NCBI RefSeq assembly: GCF_015477775.1
Contig: NZ_JADLQO010000008.1
Span: 186,001 to 250,000, forward strand
DNA from: Nocardia abscessus
GTDB taxonomy: Bacteria > Actinomycetota > Actinomycetes > Mycobacteriales > Mycobacteriaceae
Direction of reading: 5' to 3'
DNA: 64,000 nt
The notes beneath the pieces are model-generated. The model did no database searches. It was not told the origin of the DNA and worked only from the letters and a program-made list of their open reading frames with translations. Within the stretch, counting starts at the first letter, position 1, and each line of letters opens with the position of its first letter. The translations under genes and the position numbers were made by a program. Of the stretch, positions 32,127-42,100 are shown one piece after another.

Positions 32127-33389
32127 ATGTTGTGGGATGAGGACGCTCCGATCCGGCCGTTGGCGCCGTCGGAGCAGCGGTTCGTGCGGCACGGCACCTA
32201 CACGGGCCGGTCGGTGTCGGTGCGCGGCGTGCTCGACGTGACCGCGATGGGGGAGGCATTCACGGCGTTGCGCCGCGCGTATCCGGTGATCGGCTGTCGC
32301 ATCGCGGAAGACGCTGCGGGACAGGGTTATCTGCTCGAAGCGGACGAGGGCGCATGGGTACCGGCTTCGGTGCGGGAAGGTGACGTGGCGGCGATCGTCA
32401 TCCCCGCTGTGGATCCCGCGGTTCAACTGGCCTATCTGGACGCGGTGGGCACGGGCGCGGACGAATGGCGGGTCACCCTGTTCGCTCACCACAGCGTCGC
32501 CGATGCGGGGCATTGCGTCGAACTGCTGGCGAGACTGTGGGACTGCTACACCGGCATTGTCGAGGATCAGCGTAGAAGCCTTGTCCCGCAGGCGATTCCG
32601 CAATCCCTGGAGTGGTATGTCGCCGCGCGGGGCATCGCAAGGGCCGCGGTCTCCGGATTCGAGGACGTGACCGAGCCGCTTCCGTCCGAGGAGACGACAG
32701 CGCCGCCCGACAGCGCGCAGCCCGCGCAGAGCACGCTCGCCCGCCCCCCGCGCGTGCGGCTGGACCGAGACGCGACCGCACGGATCGTGGATCTGGGCCG
32801 CAAGACCGGCGTGACGGTGAACGGCCTGCTCACCGCGGCGCTGTTGCGGGCGTACGCACGGGCCGCCGTCGGCGGCGCGACCGAGCTGGGCTGCCTGTAC
32901 CCCGTGGATCTGCGCACCCGGCTGGAGCCTCCGGTCGCCGCCGCGGCGGGCACCAACATGGCCGGGCTGGCTTCGTTCGCGGCGGAGGTGGATCCCGGGG
33001 CGAACGTTCTCGAACTGGCACAGCGCGTTTCATCCCGGTTGACGCACGATCTGGCCGAAGGGGTCGTGCAGCAGTCGGTGTTGCATTTCCCGGACTACTA
33101 CGGTGTGACGAGGATCCACTCACTGGCCGGGCATGTCGCGGTGACCAACACCGGAGTGGTGCCCGCGTTCCGCATGCCCGCCGGTCTCGAACCGACCGAT
33201 TACGAGATCGTCTATCTCTCCGCGCATCCCCGCCCCTCCGCGGGCGCGTCGGCCGCGGTCACCTATCTCGTCTACACCTTCACGGGCAAGCTGACCGTCG
33301 GCGTGCTCGGTGGCGGCGTGCACACCGAAGACCTGCTCGAGGAGGTACGGGCCGAGCTGACCGCGTTGTCGGCAGTGTGCGCGAGCTGA
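32127..33389 (+). CDS. Condensation-fold acyltransferase (PapA/WS-like), substrate unknown
   Basis: A 420-residue member of the CoA-dependent acyltransferase/condensation superfamily. The active-site HHxxxD is HHSVAD at residues 121-126 and lies on the expected strand (WRVTLFAHHSVADAGH). A second-domain VNGLLTAALLRAY and LGCLYPVDLRTRLEP match the floor loop and bridging strands of PapA5-like enzymes. Such proteins esterify lipids or polyketides in mycolic-acid bacteria. The ATG at 32127 begins the conserved PLAPSEQRF box. It is divergent from tenA and not near a polyketide cluster, so the acceptor is unknown. Confidence 0.85.
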   Translation: MLWDEDAPIRPLAPSEQRFVRHGTYTGRSVSVRGVLDVTAMGEAFTALRRAYPVIGCRIAEDAAGQGYLLEADEGAWVPASVREGDVAAIVIPAVDPAVQLAYLDAVGTGADEWRVTLFAHHSVADAGHCVELLARLWDCYTGIVEDQRRSLVPQAIPQSLEWYVAARGIARAAVSGFEDVTEPLPSEETTAPPDSAQPAQSTLARPPRVRLDRDATARIVDLGRKTGVTVNGLLTAALLRAYARAAVGGATELGCLYPVDLRTRLEPPVAAAAGTNMAGLASFAAEVDPGANVLELAQRVSSRLTHDLAEGVVQQSVLHFPDYYGVTRIHSLAGHVAVTNTGVVPAFRMPAGLEPTDYEIVYLSAHPRPSAGASAAVTYLVYTFTGKLTVGVLGGGVHTEDLLEEVRAELTALSAVCAS

Positions 33390-33400
33390 TCCGCCTGGGC

Positions 33401-33437
33401 AGGCCGTGGCAGCCGAGCTTCGCGGCAGCCACGGCCT
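33401..33437. terminator. Bidirectional hairpin between acyltransferase and MerR genes
   Basis: Perfect 10-bp stem AGGCCGTGGC / GCCACGGCCT in the 52-base gap between convergent genes. Confidence 0.65.
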
Positions 33438-33441
33438 GGTC

Positions 33442-34260
33442 TCATTTCGGCTGGACTGGCTCTTGCAACTCGGTGACCCAGCCCGCGGTGTCCTCGGTGT
33501 AGACCAGGGTCACCTCGCGGCTGGGCCCGGTGATGCGGTAGCCGTTGTCGTCGATCCAGCGTCCGAGCGCCTGCCAAGGTTCCAGGACCAGGTCCATGCT
33601 GCCGCGATGCACCACGGTGGCGGCCCGGTCGATCGCGGGCAGATCCACCACCGCGAAATCGTGTCCGCCGTCCGGATCGAGGTCGACGGGCATCGCGGCG
33701 TGGGCGAGAACCGTGCCGTCGTCGCGCTGTTCGTAGTACGCGATGCCGGGACCGACCGGCGTGACCTCGGCCCGCGCCAGCCGCGCGCACAGGTCCTCGA
33801 ACAACGGACCGATCACCGGCCCGATCGACCCGGGTTCGAAGTCGCCCGCGACACCGGTCAACTCGGCTACTCGGACGGCGGGGACGGATTTGATCACCAC
33901 ATCGTGGGCAGGCATGAAGCCCTCCTTCTCGATGACGCGGAGCCTCGTCTCGACCTGGGTCAGGCGTGCGCGGTCGCTGGTGATGCGCTGCTCGAGCTCG
34001 GCGCGGCGGAGCATGAGCATGCCGCGCAGTTCGGCGCCGCCCACCCGCTCGTCCAGGATCCGGCGCACCTGTTCGAGGGTGAAGCCGAGATCCTTCAGCG
34101 CGACGATGCGATTGAGCCGTGCCAGCTGTCCCGCTTCGTAATAGCGGTAACCACTGGCGGCGTCGACCCGCGCGGGCCGCAGCAGCCCGATCGCGTCGTA
34201 ATGGCGCAGCATGCGCACCGACACCTGTCCGTGCCTGGCGAAGTCTCCGATACTCAACAT
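33442..34260 (-). CDS. MerR-family regulator with GyrI-like effector domain
   Basis: A 272-residue regulator of the BmrR/TipA type. The MerR HTH reads MLSIGDFARHGQVSVRMLRH and YDAIGLLRPARVDAASGYRY. A coiled helix (ELEQRITSDRARLTQVETRL) precedes a GyrI-like ligand domain (VVIKSVPAVRVAELTGVAGD through HRGSMDLVLEPWQALGRWID). Such proteins sense hydrophobic cations or drugs. No obvious target lies adjacent. It follows the TPM gene on the same strand, separated by 48 bases. Confidence 0.92.
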   Translation of the reverse strand: MLSIGDFARHGQVSVRMLRHYDAIGLLRPARVDAASGYRYYEAGQLARLNRIVALKDLGFTLEQVRRILDERVGGAELRGMLMLRRAELEQRITSDRARLTQVETRLRVIEKEGFMPAHDVVIKSVPAVRVAELTGVAGDFEPGSIGPVIGPLFEDLCARLARAEVTPVGPGIAYYEQRDDGTVLAHAAMPVDLDPDGGHDFAVVDLPAIDRAATVVHRGSMDLVLEPWQALGRWIDDNGYRITGPSREVTLVYTEDTAGWVTELQEPVQPK

Positions 34261-34308
34261 GACGGGTCCCGGTCTACGTTCTCACACGGTGTCAGGGTCA
34301 AGACGTGG

Positions 34309-36282
34309 TCAGAATCTTCCGCCGCGACCGATCCGCCGGGAGCCCGACGAACCGCCGAACGAGCCCGGGCTCCAGCCGCCCCCGGATCGCCGTCCGCCAC
34401 CCGCCGCCCCGCGTAGCAGCCCTTCTAGCAGGATGCCGCCCAGCACCGCCCCGGCCTGCGCGCCGCCGGACGGCCCCTGGCTCGCCTCCCAGGCGCGCAC
34501 GCCGGCCTGCGCCGCCTGCAGTGCGCGCCCGGCCAGATCCGCCGCCGCCTGCGCGTGCCGCAGTGCCGCGGCCGGATCGCTCACGCTCAGCCGCCGCGCC
34601 TCGTCGAGATTGCGCTGTGCCTCCGAGAGCCGCGTGCGCGCTTCGGCGTCGACGCCGCCGCGACGAGTGGCGAGGAAGTCGGCGGCCGAACCGATCCGCG
34701 CGCCCGCGTCGGTGAGCGCGTGATCGAGCCTGCGCGCGAGGTCCTCGGCAGCGAGTTTGCGGTCGGTGGCGGCGGCGAGAGCGCGGTCGAGGGCGGCGTC
34801 GGCGGTGACCGCGTCGTGGAAGGCGCTCAGCGGGTCGGTGTCCGCCGAAGCGGACGCCTTGTCCCACACGGACTGCGCGGCGGTGCGGGCATCCGATAAT
34901 TCCGGCCCACCGTAGCCGGAGAGCTCGGCGGCGGAGGCGATGTCGCGGCGCAGCTCGTCCAGCACGGCGGGCAGGCCGTCGCGGGCCTGCCGGATGGCGC
35001 CGGAGGCGTTGTCCACCGCGTCGAGCAGAGCACGCGCCTGACCGATCGCCGCTTCGGCCGACCGGATGGCGGCGACCGCGCCGCCCTGCTCGCCGACCGG
35101 CTCGGTGAGGGCGGCCCGTCCCGCGTCGATGTTCTGCTCCGCGAAGGCGATTCGCTCCCGCGCCATCCGCACGTTGTCCTCGATCGGCGCGAGCACACTC
35201 GCCGGATGGGTGGCGGCGAGCCGGTTCAGCTCGGCCTCCGAATCAGGGATCCGGGCGGTGAACTCGACAATGTCCCTGGTCAGAGCGTCCAACCGGATCG
35301 GAGCGTCGAGCAGCAGATCACGCATGGCGTCGAAGGCGGCGACCTGTGCGTCGAGTTCCCGGTCGGCGCGCCCCACCGTGCCGATCAGCTCGACCAGCAG
35401 TGCGCGCTGGTCGTCCGGAGTCTCGGGGATGGCGTCGTCGAGGCGCTGGCGGATCGCGAATGCCTCGGTGGCAGCGGCTTTCGCGCTGTCGAGGGCCGTG
35501 CGGAAGGGGGCGGTCGCGGTGGCGCCGAACTCACCCGCGGCGAGGTCGAGTTCCTCGCCGCTGGTGCGCACCGCGTTGTCGATCTCCACGAGCGCCTCAC
35601 GCGAGCGGGCGTGCAGCGCGTCCAACGGCAACGCCGACAGCGCCGTGGCGTTCTCCGGGTCCACCTGCCGCGCCGCCGCCAGCTCGGCCTCGGACCGGTC
35701 ACGCCGCCGTTTGCGCGCGTACCACAGGAGACCGCCCGCCCCGAGGACGACGAGCAGACCGAGGACGAGCAGTGCGCGGACGCTCACCCCGCCGCCGCGC
35801 ATCGCCGCGTCCAGTCCGTCGGCCGTCGCGACCCCGGCATCGGCCCAGCGGCCGTCGCGCAGGGCGGGCTCGACCTCCCGGATCACGAGGCCGTCGAGCT
35901 CGGAATCGCTGACGCCGCTGGGCAGTTCGCCTACCAACCAGTACGCGCGGTCTTCGGTGGCGACCGCCAGCAGGAGGTCCCGCTCGCCGAACCCGGACAT
36001 CGACGCGGTGCGCGCGGACCAGTCCTGCGGGGTGAGTCCGTCGAAGTCGCGCACGTACACGACCCACAGCCGGACCTGCTGGTCGGCGTAGAGCTGGTCC
36101 ACCGCGTTGCGAACCTGGTCGCGCTGACTACCGTCGAGCGCGCCGGCCGGGTCCTCCACATAGGTGTCCATCCGCAGCGGTGGTTCCGCCCCGGCCGTCG
36201 CAGTCCCGGACAGGGCGATCGCGGCGAGCAGAACGCTGATCGCGAGCATGCGAGCTTGGCGGAACCGCGGCGGCGATGACAT
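34309..36282 (-). CDS. TPM-domain membrane protein with coiled-coil and Gly-rich tail
   Basis: A 657-residue envelope protein. It has a signal peptide or N-terminal anchor (RMLAISVLLAAIALSGTATA), a TPM domain at about 38-160 (YVEDPAGALDGSQRDQVRNA, DLLLAVATEDRAYWLVGELP), and a membrane helix at 168-189. A long cytoplasmic helical/coiled-coil region runs to about 600, and the tail is a Gly/Ser-rich GGGWSPGSFGGSSGSRRIGR. The same architecture stands beside dgt and dnaG in mycobacteria. TPM domains are linked to membrane-protein quality control and photosystem II repair in other lineages; the role here is unknown. Confidence 0.9.
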   Translation of the reverse strand: MSSPPRFRQARMLAISVLLAAIALSGTATAGAEPPLRMDTYVEDPAGALDGSQRDQVRNAVDQLYADQQVRLWVVYVRDFDGLTPQDWSARTASMSGFGERDLLLAVATEDRAYWLVGELPSGVSDSELDGLVIREVEPALRDGRWADAGVATADGLDAAMRGGGVSVRALLVLGLLVVLGAGGLLWYARKRRRDRSEAELAAARQVDPENATALSALPLDALHARSREALVEIDNAVRTSGEELDLAAGEFGATATAPFRTALDSAKAAATEAFAIRQRLDDAIPETPDDQRALLVELIGTVGRADRELDAQVAAFDAMRDLLLDAPIRLDALTRDIVEFTARIPDSEAELNRLAATHPASVLAPIEDNVRMARERIAFAEQNIDAGRAALTEPVGEQGGAVAAIRSAEAAIGQARALLDAVDNASGAIRQARDGLPAVLDELRRDIASAAELSGYGGPELSDARTAAQSVWDKASASADTDPLSAFHDAVTADAALDRALAAATDRKLAAEDLARRLDHALTDAGARIGSAADFLATRRGGVDAEARTRLSEAQRNLDEARRLSVSDPAAALRHAQAAADLAGRALQAAQAGVRAWEASQGPSGGAQAGAVLGGILLEGLLRGAAGGGRRSGGGWSPGSFGGSSGSRRIGRGGRF

Positions 36283-36300
36283 GGCACGAATCTAACTCGC

Positions 36301-36306
36301 TAGCAT
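36301..36306 (+). promoter_or_regulatory. TAGCAT -10 element for the leaderless MBL gene
   Basis: TAGCAT, exactly six bases before the GTG start codon, in a 30-base divergent intergenic gap. Confidence 0.5.
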
Positions 36307-36312
36307 CGTTTC

Positions 36313-36990
36313 GTGATCACCATCGATCGCCCGTACAGCGGCCACGTGTCCCCGGATTCGAACCCGCAGCAGCGCGATGTCCCCGGCGCCCGCATCGTCA
36401 AGATGTCCGTCGGCGGCATGGACAACAACTGTTACCTGGTGCAGTGCGCCGCCACCGGCGCCGCCCTGCTCGTCGATGCCGCCAACGAGGCTCCGCGCAT
36501 CGCCGCCCTCATCGAGCAGGAGGCGCCGGGACAGGTCGAGCTGATCGTCACCACGCATCAGCACCGTGACCACTGGATGGCGCTGCGGGAGATCGCCGCC
36601 GCCACCGGCGCGCCCACCGCGGCCCATCCGCTCGACGCCGACCCGCTCCCGGTCCGCCCCGACCGGCTGCTCGCCGAAGGCGACACCGTCTCGGTCGGCG
36701 ACCTCGTGTTCGAGGTCATCCACCTGCGCGGCCACACGCCGGGCTCGATCACCCTCGCGCTCGCCGACGGGGCGGGCCGGACCCACCTGTTCACCGGCGA
36801 CTCGCTGTTCCCCGGCGGCGTCGGGCGCACCACCTCCCCGGCGGACTTCACCTCCCTGTTCACCGACGTGTCGACCAAGCTCTTCGACCGATACCCCGAC
36901 GACACCGTCGTGTACCCCGGTCACGGTGACGACACCACCCTCGGTACCGAACGCTCCGACCTTCGGGACTGGCAGGCCCGCGGCTGGTAA
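36313..36990 (+). CDS. MBL-fold metallo-hydrolase
   Basis: A 225-residue metallo-beta-lactamase-fold hydrolase of the glyoxalase-II-like branch. The metal-binding THQHRDHW gives HxHxDH, followed by HLRGHTPGS (second His), HLFTGDSLFPGGVGR (bridging Asp) and VVYPGHGDDT (last His). The set for a di-metal site is complete. Physiological substrate unknown; candidates are thioesters such as S-lactoyl-mycothiol. GTG start with leaderless-type promoter, divergent from the TPM gene. Confidence 0.9.
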   Translation: MITIDRPYSGHVSPDSNPQQRDVPGARIVKMSVGGMDNNCYLVQCAATGAALLVDAANEAPRIAALIEQEAPGQVELIVTTHQHRDHWMALREIAAATGAPTAAHPLDADPLPVRPDRLLAEGDTVSVGDLVFEVIHLRGHTPGSITLALADGAGRTHLFTGDSLFPGGVGRTTSPADFTSLFTDVSTKLFDRYPDDTVVYPGHGDDTTLGTERSDLRDWQARGW

Positions 36991-37114
36991 CCGGCCTGCT
37001 CGCCGGGGCAGTCGACGCTCGGAAGGCGTTCGCCCCGCGCGAGGAGCCGGTAACCCTTCGGAGCCCGAACCGACGGTTACCGGACCGTGATGCCGCTCCT
37101 GGCAGACTTGGGGA

Positions 37115-37810
37115 GTGGATTTGCCAACGATGCGCACTCGAGCTCTCCCGGCTCCCGACCCGGCCCGGCCGCACGGCTTCGGCGCGGGGTTGCTGCGCTG
37201 GGCACGGCGACTGGTCGTCGGTTCGGTGGTGATGGGGGCGGTGCTGGTCGGCGGGACCGCGTTCCGCGTGTGGCAGGTCGCGCGCATCGAGGACTACACG
37301 AAGGCCGACGCGATCGTTGTGCTCGGCGCGGCGCAGTACTCCGGAACGCCGTCCTCGGTGTTCGAAGCGCGACTCGACCAGGCGTACAAGCTGTTCCGGG
37401 CCGGTGTTGCGCCGCGGGTCATCACCGTGGGCGGCAAGCAGGAGGGCGATCTGTTCACCGAAGCCGCTTCGGGCAAGAACTACCTGCAGGCGCGCGGCGT
37501 GCCCGGCGACAAGATCCTCGCCGTCGAGACCGGTTCGGACACCCTGCGCAGCGTCGAGGCCGTGGCGACGGCGATGCGGGCGCGGGACATGTCCTCGGCG
37601 GTGCTGGTCAGCGATCCCTGGCACTCGCTGCGCACCCGCACCATGGCCAGGGACGAGGGTCTGGCGGCGTGGACCGCGCCGACCAGGACCGGGCCCGCCG
37701 TCTACACGCGCGAATCCCAGGCGCACGGCATCGCCCGGGAGACCGGCGCTCTGCTCTGGTACCAGCTCACCCACTTCTCCGCGGACTTCACCTACACGGC
37801 GGGGCAGTGA
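37115..37810 (+). CDS. YdcF/SanA-family membrane-anchored protein (DUF218)
   Basis: A 231-residue protein with a single N-terminal membrane helix (LVVGSVVMGAVLVGGTAFRV) and an extracytoplasmic DUF218 domain: DAIVVLGAAQYSGTPSSVFE, PRVITVGGKQEGD, LVSDPWHSLRTRTMA. Relatives affect cell-wall permeability (SanA). The GTG start is uncertain; ATG at 37130 is an alternative. dgt starts six bases after its stop, so they form an operon. Confidence 0.9.
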   Translation: MDLPTMRTRALPAPDPARPHGFGAGLLRWARRLVVGSVVMGAVLVGGTAFRVWQVARIEDYTKADAIVVLGAAQYSGTPSSVFEARLDQAYKLFRAGVAPRVITVGGKQEGDLFTEAASGKNYLQARGVPGDKILAVETGSDTLRSVEAVATAMRARDMSSAVLVSDPWHSLRTRTMARDEGLAAWTAPTRTGPAVYTRESQAHGIARETGALLWYQLTHFSADFTYTAGQ

Positions 37811-37816
37811 GACGCG

Positions 37817-39076
37817 ATGAGCGCCCTATACACCGATCACGACACCGAGCGCCTCGTCCTAGAGGGCGCCAAGACCGCGGGGCTCGGCCCGCCGCGCAGT
37901 GAGTTCGAAACCGGCCATCGCACCGAGTTCGCGCGTGACCGCGCCCGCGTGCTGCACTCCGCGGCCCTGCGCAGGTTGGCCGACAAAACGCAGGTCATGG
38001 GTCCCCGCGACGGGGACACCCCGCGCACCCGGCTCACCCATTCCCTGGAAGTCGCCCAGATCGGCCGCAGCATCGCCGACGGCCTCGGGTGCGACCCGGA
38101 CGTGGTCGACCTGGCCGGGCTCGCTCACGACATCGGCCACCCGCCCTACGGCCACAACGGGGAGAAAGCCCTCGACACCTTCGCCGACGCATACGGCGGG
38201 TTCGAAGGCAACGCGCAGAACCTCCGCATCCTCACCCGCCTCGAACCCAAAGTGCTCGAGCCCGACGCCACCAGCGCGGGCCTGAACCTCACCCGTGCCG
38301 CACTCGACGCGGCGATCAAATACCCGTGGGGCCGAACGGGTCCCGGCACCAAGTTCGGCGCCTACGAGGTCGACATCGAGCGCCTGGAGTGGATCCGCAA
38401 GGGCGCGCCGGACCGTCGCCGCAGCCTCGAATGCCAGATCATGGACTGGTCCGACGACGTCGCCTACTCGGTGCACGACGTCGAGGACGGCGTCATCGCG
38501 GGCCGGATCGACCTGCGCGCGCTGGCCGACCCCACCGAGCAGGACGCGCTGGCGGCGCTGGGTCAGTTCCAGCACTCGCTGGCGGCCGACGAACTGATCG
38601 CCGCCGCACAACGGCTGTCGGAGCTGCCGGTGGTCGCGGCGGCGTCCGGCTACGACGGCACGTTCACCGCCTCGGTCGCGCTGAAGCGTCTCACCAGCGA
38701 GCTGGTCGGCCGCTTCGCCACGGCGGCGATCATGGCGACCAGGGAAGTGGCCGGGCCGGAACCCGTGTCCCGATACGCCGCCGACCTGGAGGTGCCGCGC
38801 ATCGTCGCCGCCGAGGTGGCACTGCTGAAAACCGTCGCGTTGCGCTACGTGATGTCCGACTCGGCGCACCAGTTACGGCAGGCCGCGCAGCGTGAACGCA
38901 TCCTCGCTGTGGCCGAGCGATTGCTGGCGACCGCGCCGGACAGTCTCGATCCGGTGCTGCTGCCGTTCTGGGATGCCGCGCGCGACGACACCGCCCGCGT
39001 GCGCGTCGTGGTGGACCAGATCGCCTCCTACACCGAAAGCCGCTTGGAGCGAGTGGCGGTCCACCTGAACGCCTAG
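37817..39076 (+). CDS. dgt: Deoxyguanosinetriphosphate triphosphohydrolase-like protein
   Basis: HD-domain dNTPase cleaving dNTPs to deoxynucleoside and triphosphate. The 419-residue protein has the HD metal ligands at His 74 (RLTHSLEVAQ), His-Asp 104-105 (GLAHDIGHPPYGHNGE) and a later Asp in DWSDDVAYSVHDVED. The family usually needs dNTP activation. It lies six bases after ydcF. In mycobacteria dgt is directly before dnaG; here a repetitive-protein gene and a FIST/Mut7-C pair are inserted. Confidence 0.95.
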   Translation: MSALYTDHDTERLVLEGAKTAGLGPPRSEFETGHRTEFARDRARVLHSAALRRLADKTQVMGPRDGDTPRTRLTHSLEVAQIGRSIADGLGCDPDVVDLAGLAHDIGHPPYGHNGEKALDTFADAYGGFEGNAQNLRILTRLEPKVLEPDATSAGLNLTRAALDAAIKYPWGRTGPGTKFGAYEVDIERLEWIRKGAPDRRRSLECQIMDWSDDVAYSVHDVEDGVIAGRIDLRALADPTEQDALAALGQFQHSLAADELIAAAQRLSELPVVAAASGYDGTFTASVALKRLTSELVGRFATAAIMATREVAGPEPVSRYAADLEVPRIVAAEVALLKTVALRYVMSDSAHQLRQAAQRERILAVAERLLATAPDSLDPVLLPFWDAARDDTARVRVVVDQIASYTESRLERVAVHLNA

Positions 39077-39104
39077 ATCGGAGGATGCGCGGCGGCACCG
39101 AGGG

Positions 39105-42100
39105 TCACGCCGACAGATCGGTGGACTCCGGTAGGTCCGTCGGCTGCGGCTCGTCGGCGGGCTCCGGCAGGTCGGTGGACTCCGCGCGCGCCATTTTCAC
39201 CAGTGCCGCATGCAGTTCCTTCGCCGAGGCCCCCGCGCGATCTCCACGCAGGACCACCTCGGTGAAGCCCTCCACCAGAGCGCGGCCGGGGTCCAGCAGA
39301 CCGGCCCCACTGCCGCCGCGGAGAAGGGACTCGTTGATCAACGTCCGCAACGCTTCTTGTCGAGCCCGGAAACCACCCGCGACGTCCAATGCCCTCGCGA
39401 ATTCACGGACGACCGTCGAATACACCGGCCGCTCGACAGGCCCGCGCCTACGAAATATTCTTCGCGTTTGCTGCGGAGCTGCCCCGCCCGGCGTAGGTGG
39501 GGCAGCTTTATCCAGGACGATCCACACCTCGGCCGGTCCCTCCGACATCGTTGTGGGTGTCGGCCTCGGACGCGATTCCGGATCGTCGGTGAGTTCAACG
39601 CCCCGCAGCGGAATCGGGTATTTCGCCAGCAGGTCATCGATGGCGGAAGCAATCTCACGGACCGCCTGCACGTCGACATCCGCGGCATCGAACCCTACGA
39701 GTTTCAAGCCGTGCCGCGCCGACATCTCCCGGGCGATCCGACTCACCTCGGAAGCGTCGGTGGTGTCGGTCTGCGGTGTGAGTGGGGGGCGGTGCTTGGT
39801 TTCTGCGCGCTCGCTGGGTGTGGGGGCGGGTCGTTGTTCGGGTGTGGCGTGGTGGGTGCGGTTGTGTTGCGGTGCGGGGGCGGCGGTGGCCTTCCGATCT
39901 GATGCCTGGGCGGCTGCGTCAGCGGTCCGCTGCATGCGTGCCCGCTGGGCGGGAGGATCGCTCGGGTCGATTGATGCGGGGTCGGTCTGCGGTGTGGGGG
40001 CGAAGTTGCCTGTGCTGCCGGGTTGCCGGTGAGGTCCGGGATTGTTCCCGTGGGCCGAGGGGGCGTTCTCCGATCCATCCACCGGTGGGATGGGCTCCCT
40101 ATGGGGCGATAGGCCAGTCCATGGAATGTCGACCGAGTCGGGGGCGGTGTCCATCAGGGGCCGAGAAGGTACGGGGCCGCCTGCGTCCGCCTGCTCGACG
40201 CGTCCGGGATGGTCGGCGGTCGCGGTGTGTTCGGGCGCCACGAATTGGTTTGTGGCTCCGGTCCGTTGGCTGAGCTCGGGGTCATCGGTGAAATCGCCCT
40301 GCTGGATATGCGAGTCTTTCGGCTGCCCGGCCGCGGAGGGGTGTATGGGGTCGGTCTGCTGGATGGTGGTCGTGCCGTCGCTCTGCTCGCCCGGTGCGGG
40401 GGCCGTCCGCAGGTCGGGCGCGAAGTCGTCGGTGTCGTCGTTTGGCGGGGCGGGGGCGGCCGTGGTCGGGGCCTGCGGACCAGGCGCCGGTTCGGCCGAA
40501 ATCTGGGTCCGCTGGATGGGCGCCGGGTGATCCGGAGTGTCGCTCTCGTCGCTCGATGCGGGGTCGCTCGGCTGGATGGGGGTGGGGTCTTCGGTCCTCC
40601 CACCAGCTGCGATGCCGTCCGTGGCCTCGAACGGCCGGGCGGGTGCGGATTTGTGTGTGGTGTCAGGCTGTCGGATGGGTGCTGGGCCCCAGGGTGTGGC
40701 GAACTCGCTAGGTCTGGGGTCGGTCTGCTGGATGACGGTGGGGTCGTCGGTCCTTCTGTCGGCTGCCGTCTCGTTTGCGGCTTCGAACTGCTGGGTGAGT
40801 GCCGAATCGTGGGTGCCGGGTCGCTGGGTGGGTGCCGGATGCCATGGGGTGGCGGACTCGGTGGATCGGGGAACGGTTCGCTGGACCGACGCGAGGCAGT
40901 TCGCCAGGTCGATCGGTGAGATCAGCTCGGGGCGGCGCTCGTTATCGGCTCGTGCCCGGGAGTCGTCCGCGATGGTTCGTGCTGCGCGGCTTGAGGTGTC
41001 GGTCCGCTCGACAGCCACCGGTTCGTCGGCGGCGTCGATCGGGGGGACGGGCTCGGCGCCATGCGCGGTATCGATCTCTGGGACGGATGGCGAGGCGTCT
41101 GCGGTATCGAGCTTCCCCGAGTCGGCCTGGGGGACAGCTGAGCTGGAGTCTTTCGGCCTCGGCTCGAGGTGCTGTGCGGTGTTGGTCCGTTGTGCTGACG
41201 TGCCCTGTAGGTGTTCGGTCCTCTGGCCGGGCGTCCGGTGATGTGGAGTAGCGCTCTCTTCGACGGGCACGGCGGCGGTGCGCATGATGGGCGGGAAGCC
41301 GTCTGCCGTCTGCGGGACGGGCTCGTGGCGCGGTGCGGTATCGGTCTCTGCCGAGGCGTCAGCATTACGGCTAGGTCGGCGTGGTGTGACTTCGTCTGGA
41401 TTCGTCTGTTGGACGGGCGGCTGGTGATGTGGAGTGTCGCCGTCTTCGACGGGCGCGGCTGGGGTGCGTTGATCGGGGACGAAGTCGTGGGTTGGTGGGA
41501 CGGGCTCGGGGCGGGGCGCGGTTTTGCTCCCTGCTGGGTCGTCGGCAGTGTGGCTAGGGCGCGGTGTGAATCCGTCCGAATCGGTCTGCTGGGACGGTTC
41601 ACGGCCGGGTGCAACACCGGTCCGTGAGACGGTCCCGATGTGGTCGACGACGCCGGTCTGTCGCGCCGCCGCCCGCTGGTGTGCGTCGTCGAGCTGGGAA
41701 GCGGGCGAGGAGTCGATCTCGGCTCGCGCGGACTCGTCGGCGAAATCGGCCTGTCGGATCGGCGCGGAGTCGCTCGGCCGGACGGGTGTGGTGAGCGCTG
41801 GGTAGCCGGTCTTCCGGATCGGTATCGAATCGTCGGCAGCAACGATCTTCCGGCGCGCTGCGAGACCGTCGGCCTGGGTGCTCCGCGCTGCGGCTTCGAG
41901 GTTTTGCGCAGTGCCGGTCTCTCGCGTGGACGCGGGGCCCGGGGTGATGGAGGTCCGTCCGGCCGACCGGGGCTCATGGAGATTGTCGATCTGTGAGATC
42001 GGTGCTCCGCCGGTGCGCCGGATCGGTGCGGAGGCGACGACATCGGTCGGTTGGATGGCTGCGGCATCGTCCTGCTGGACGGGTGCGGGGTTGTCCGCGT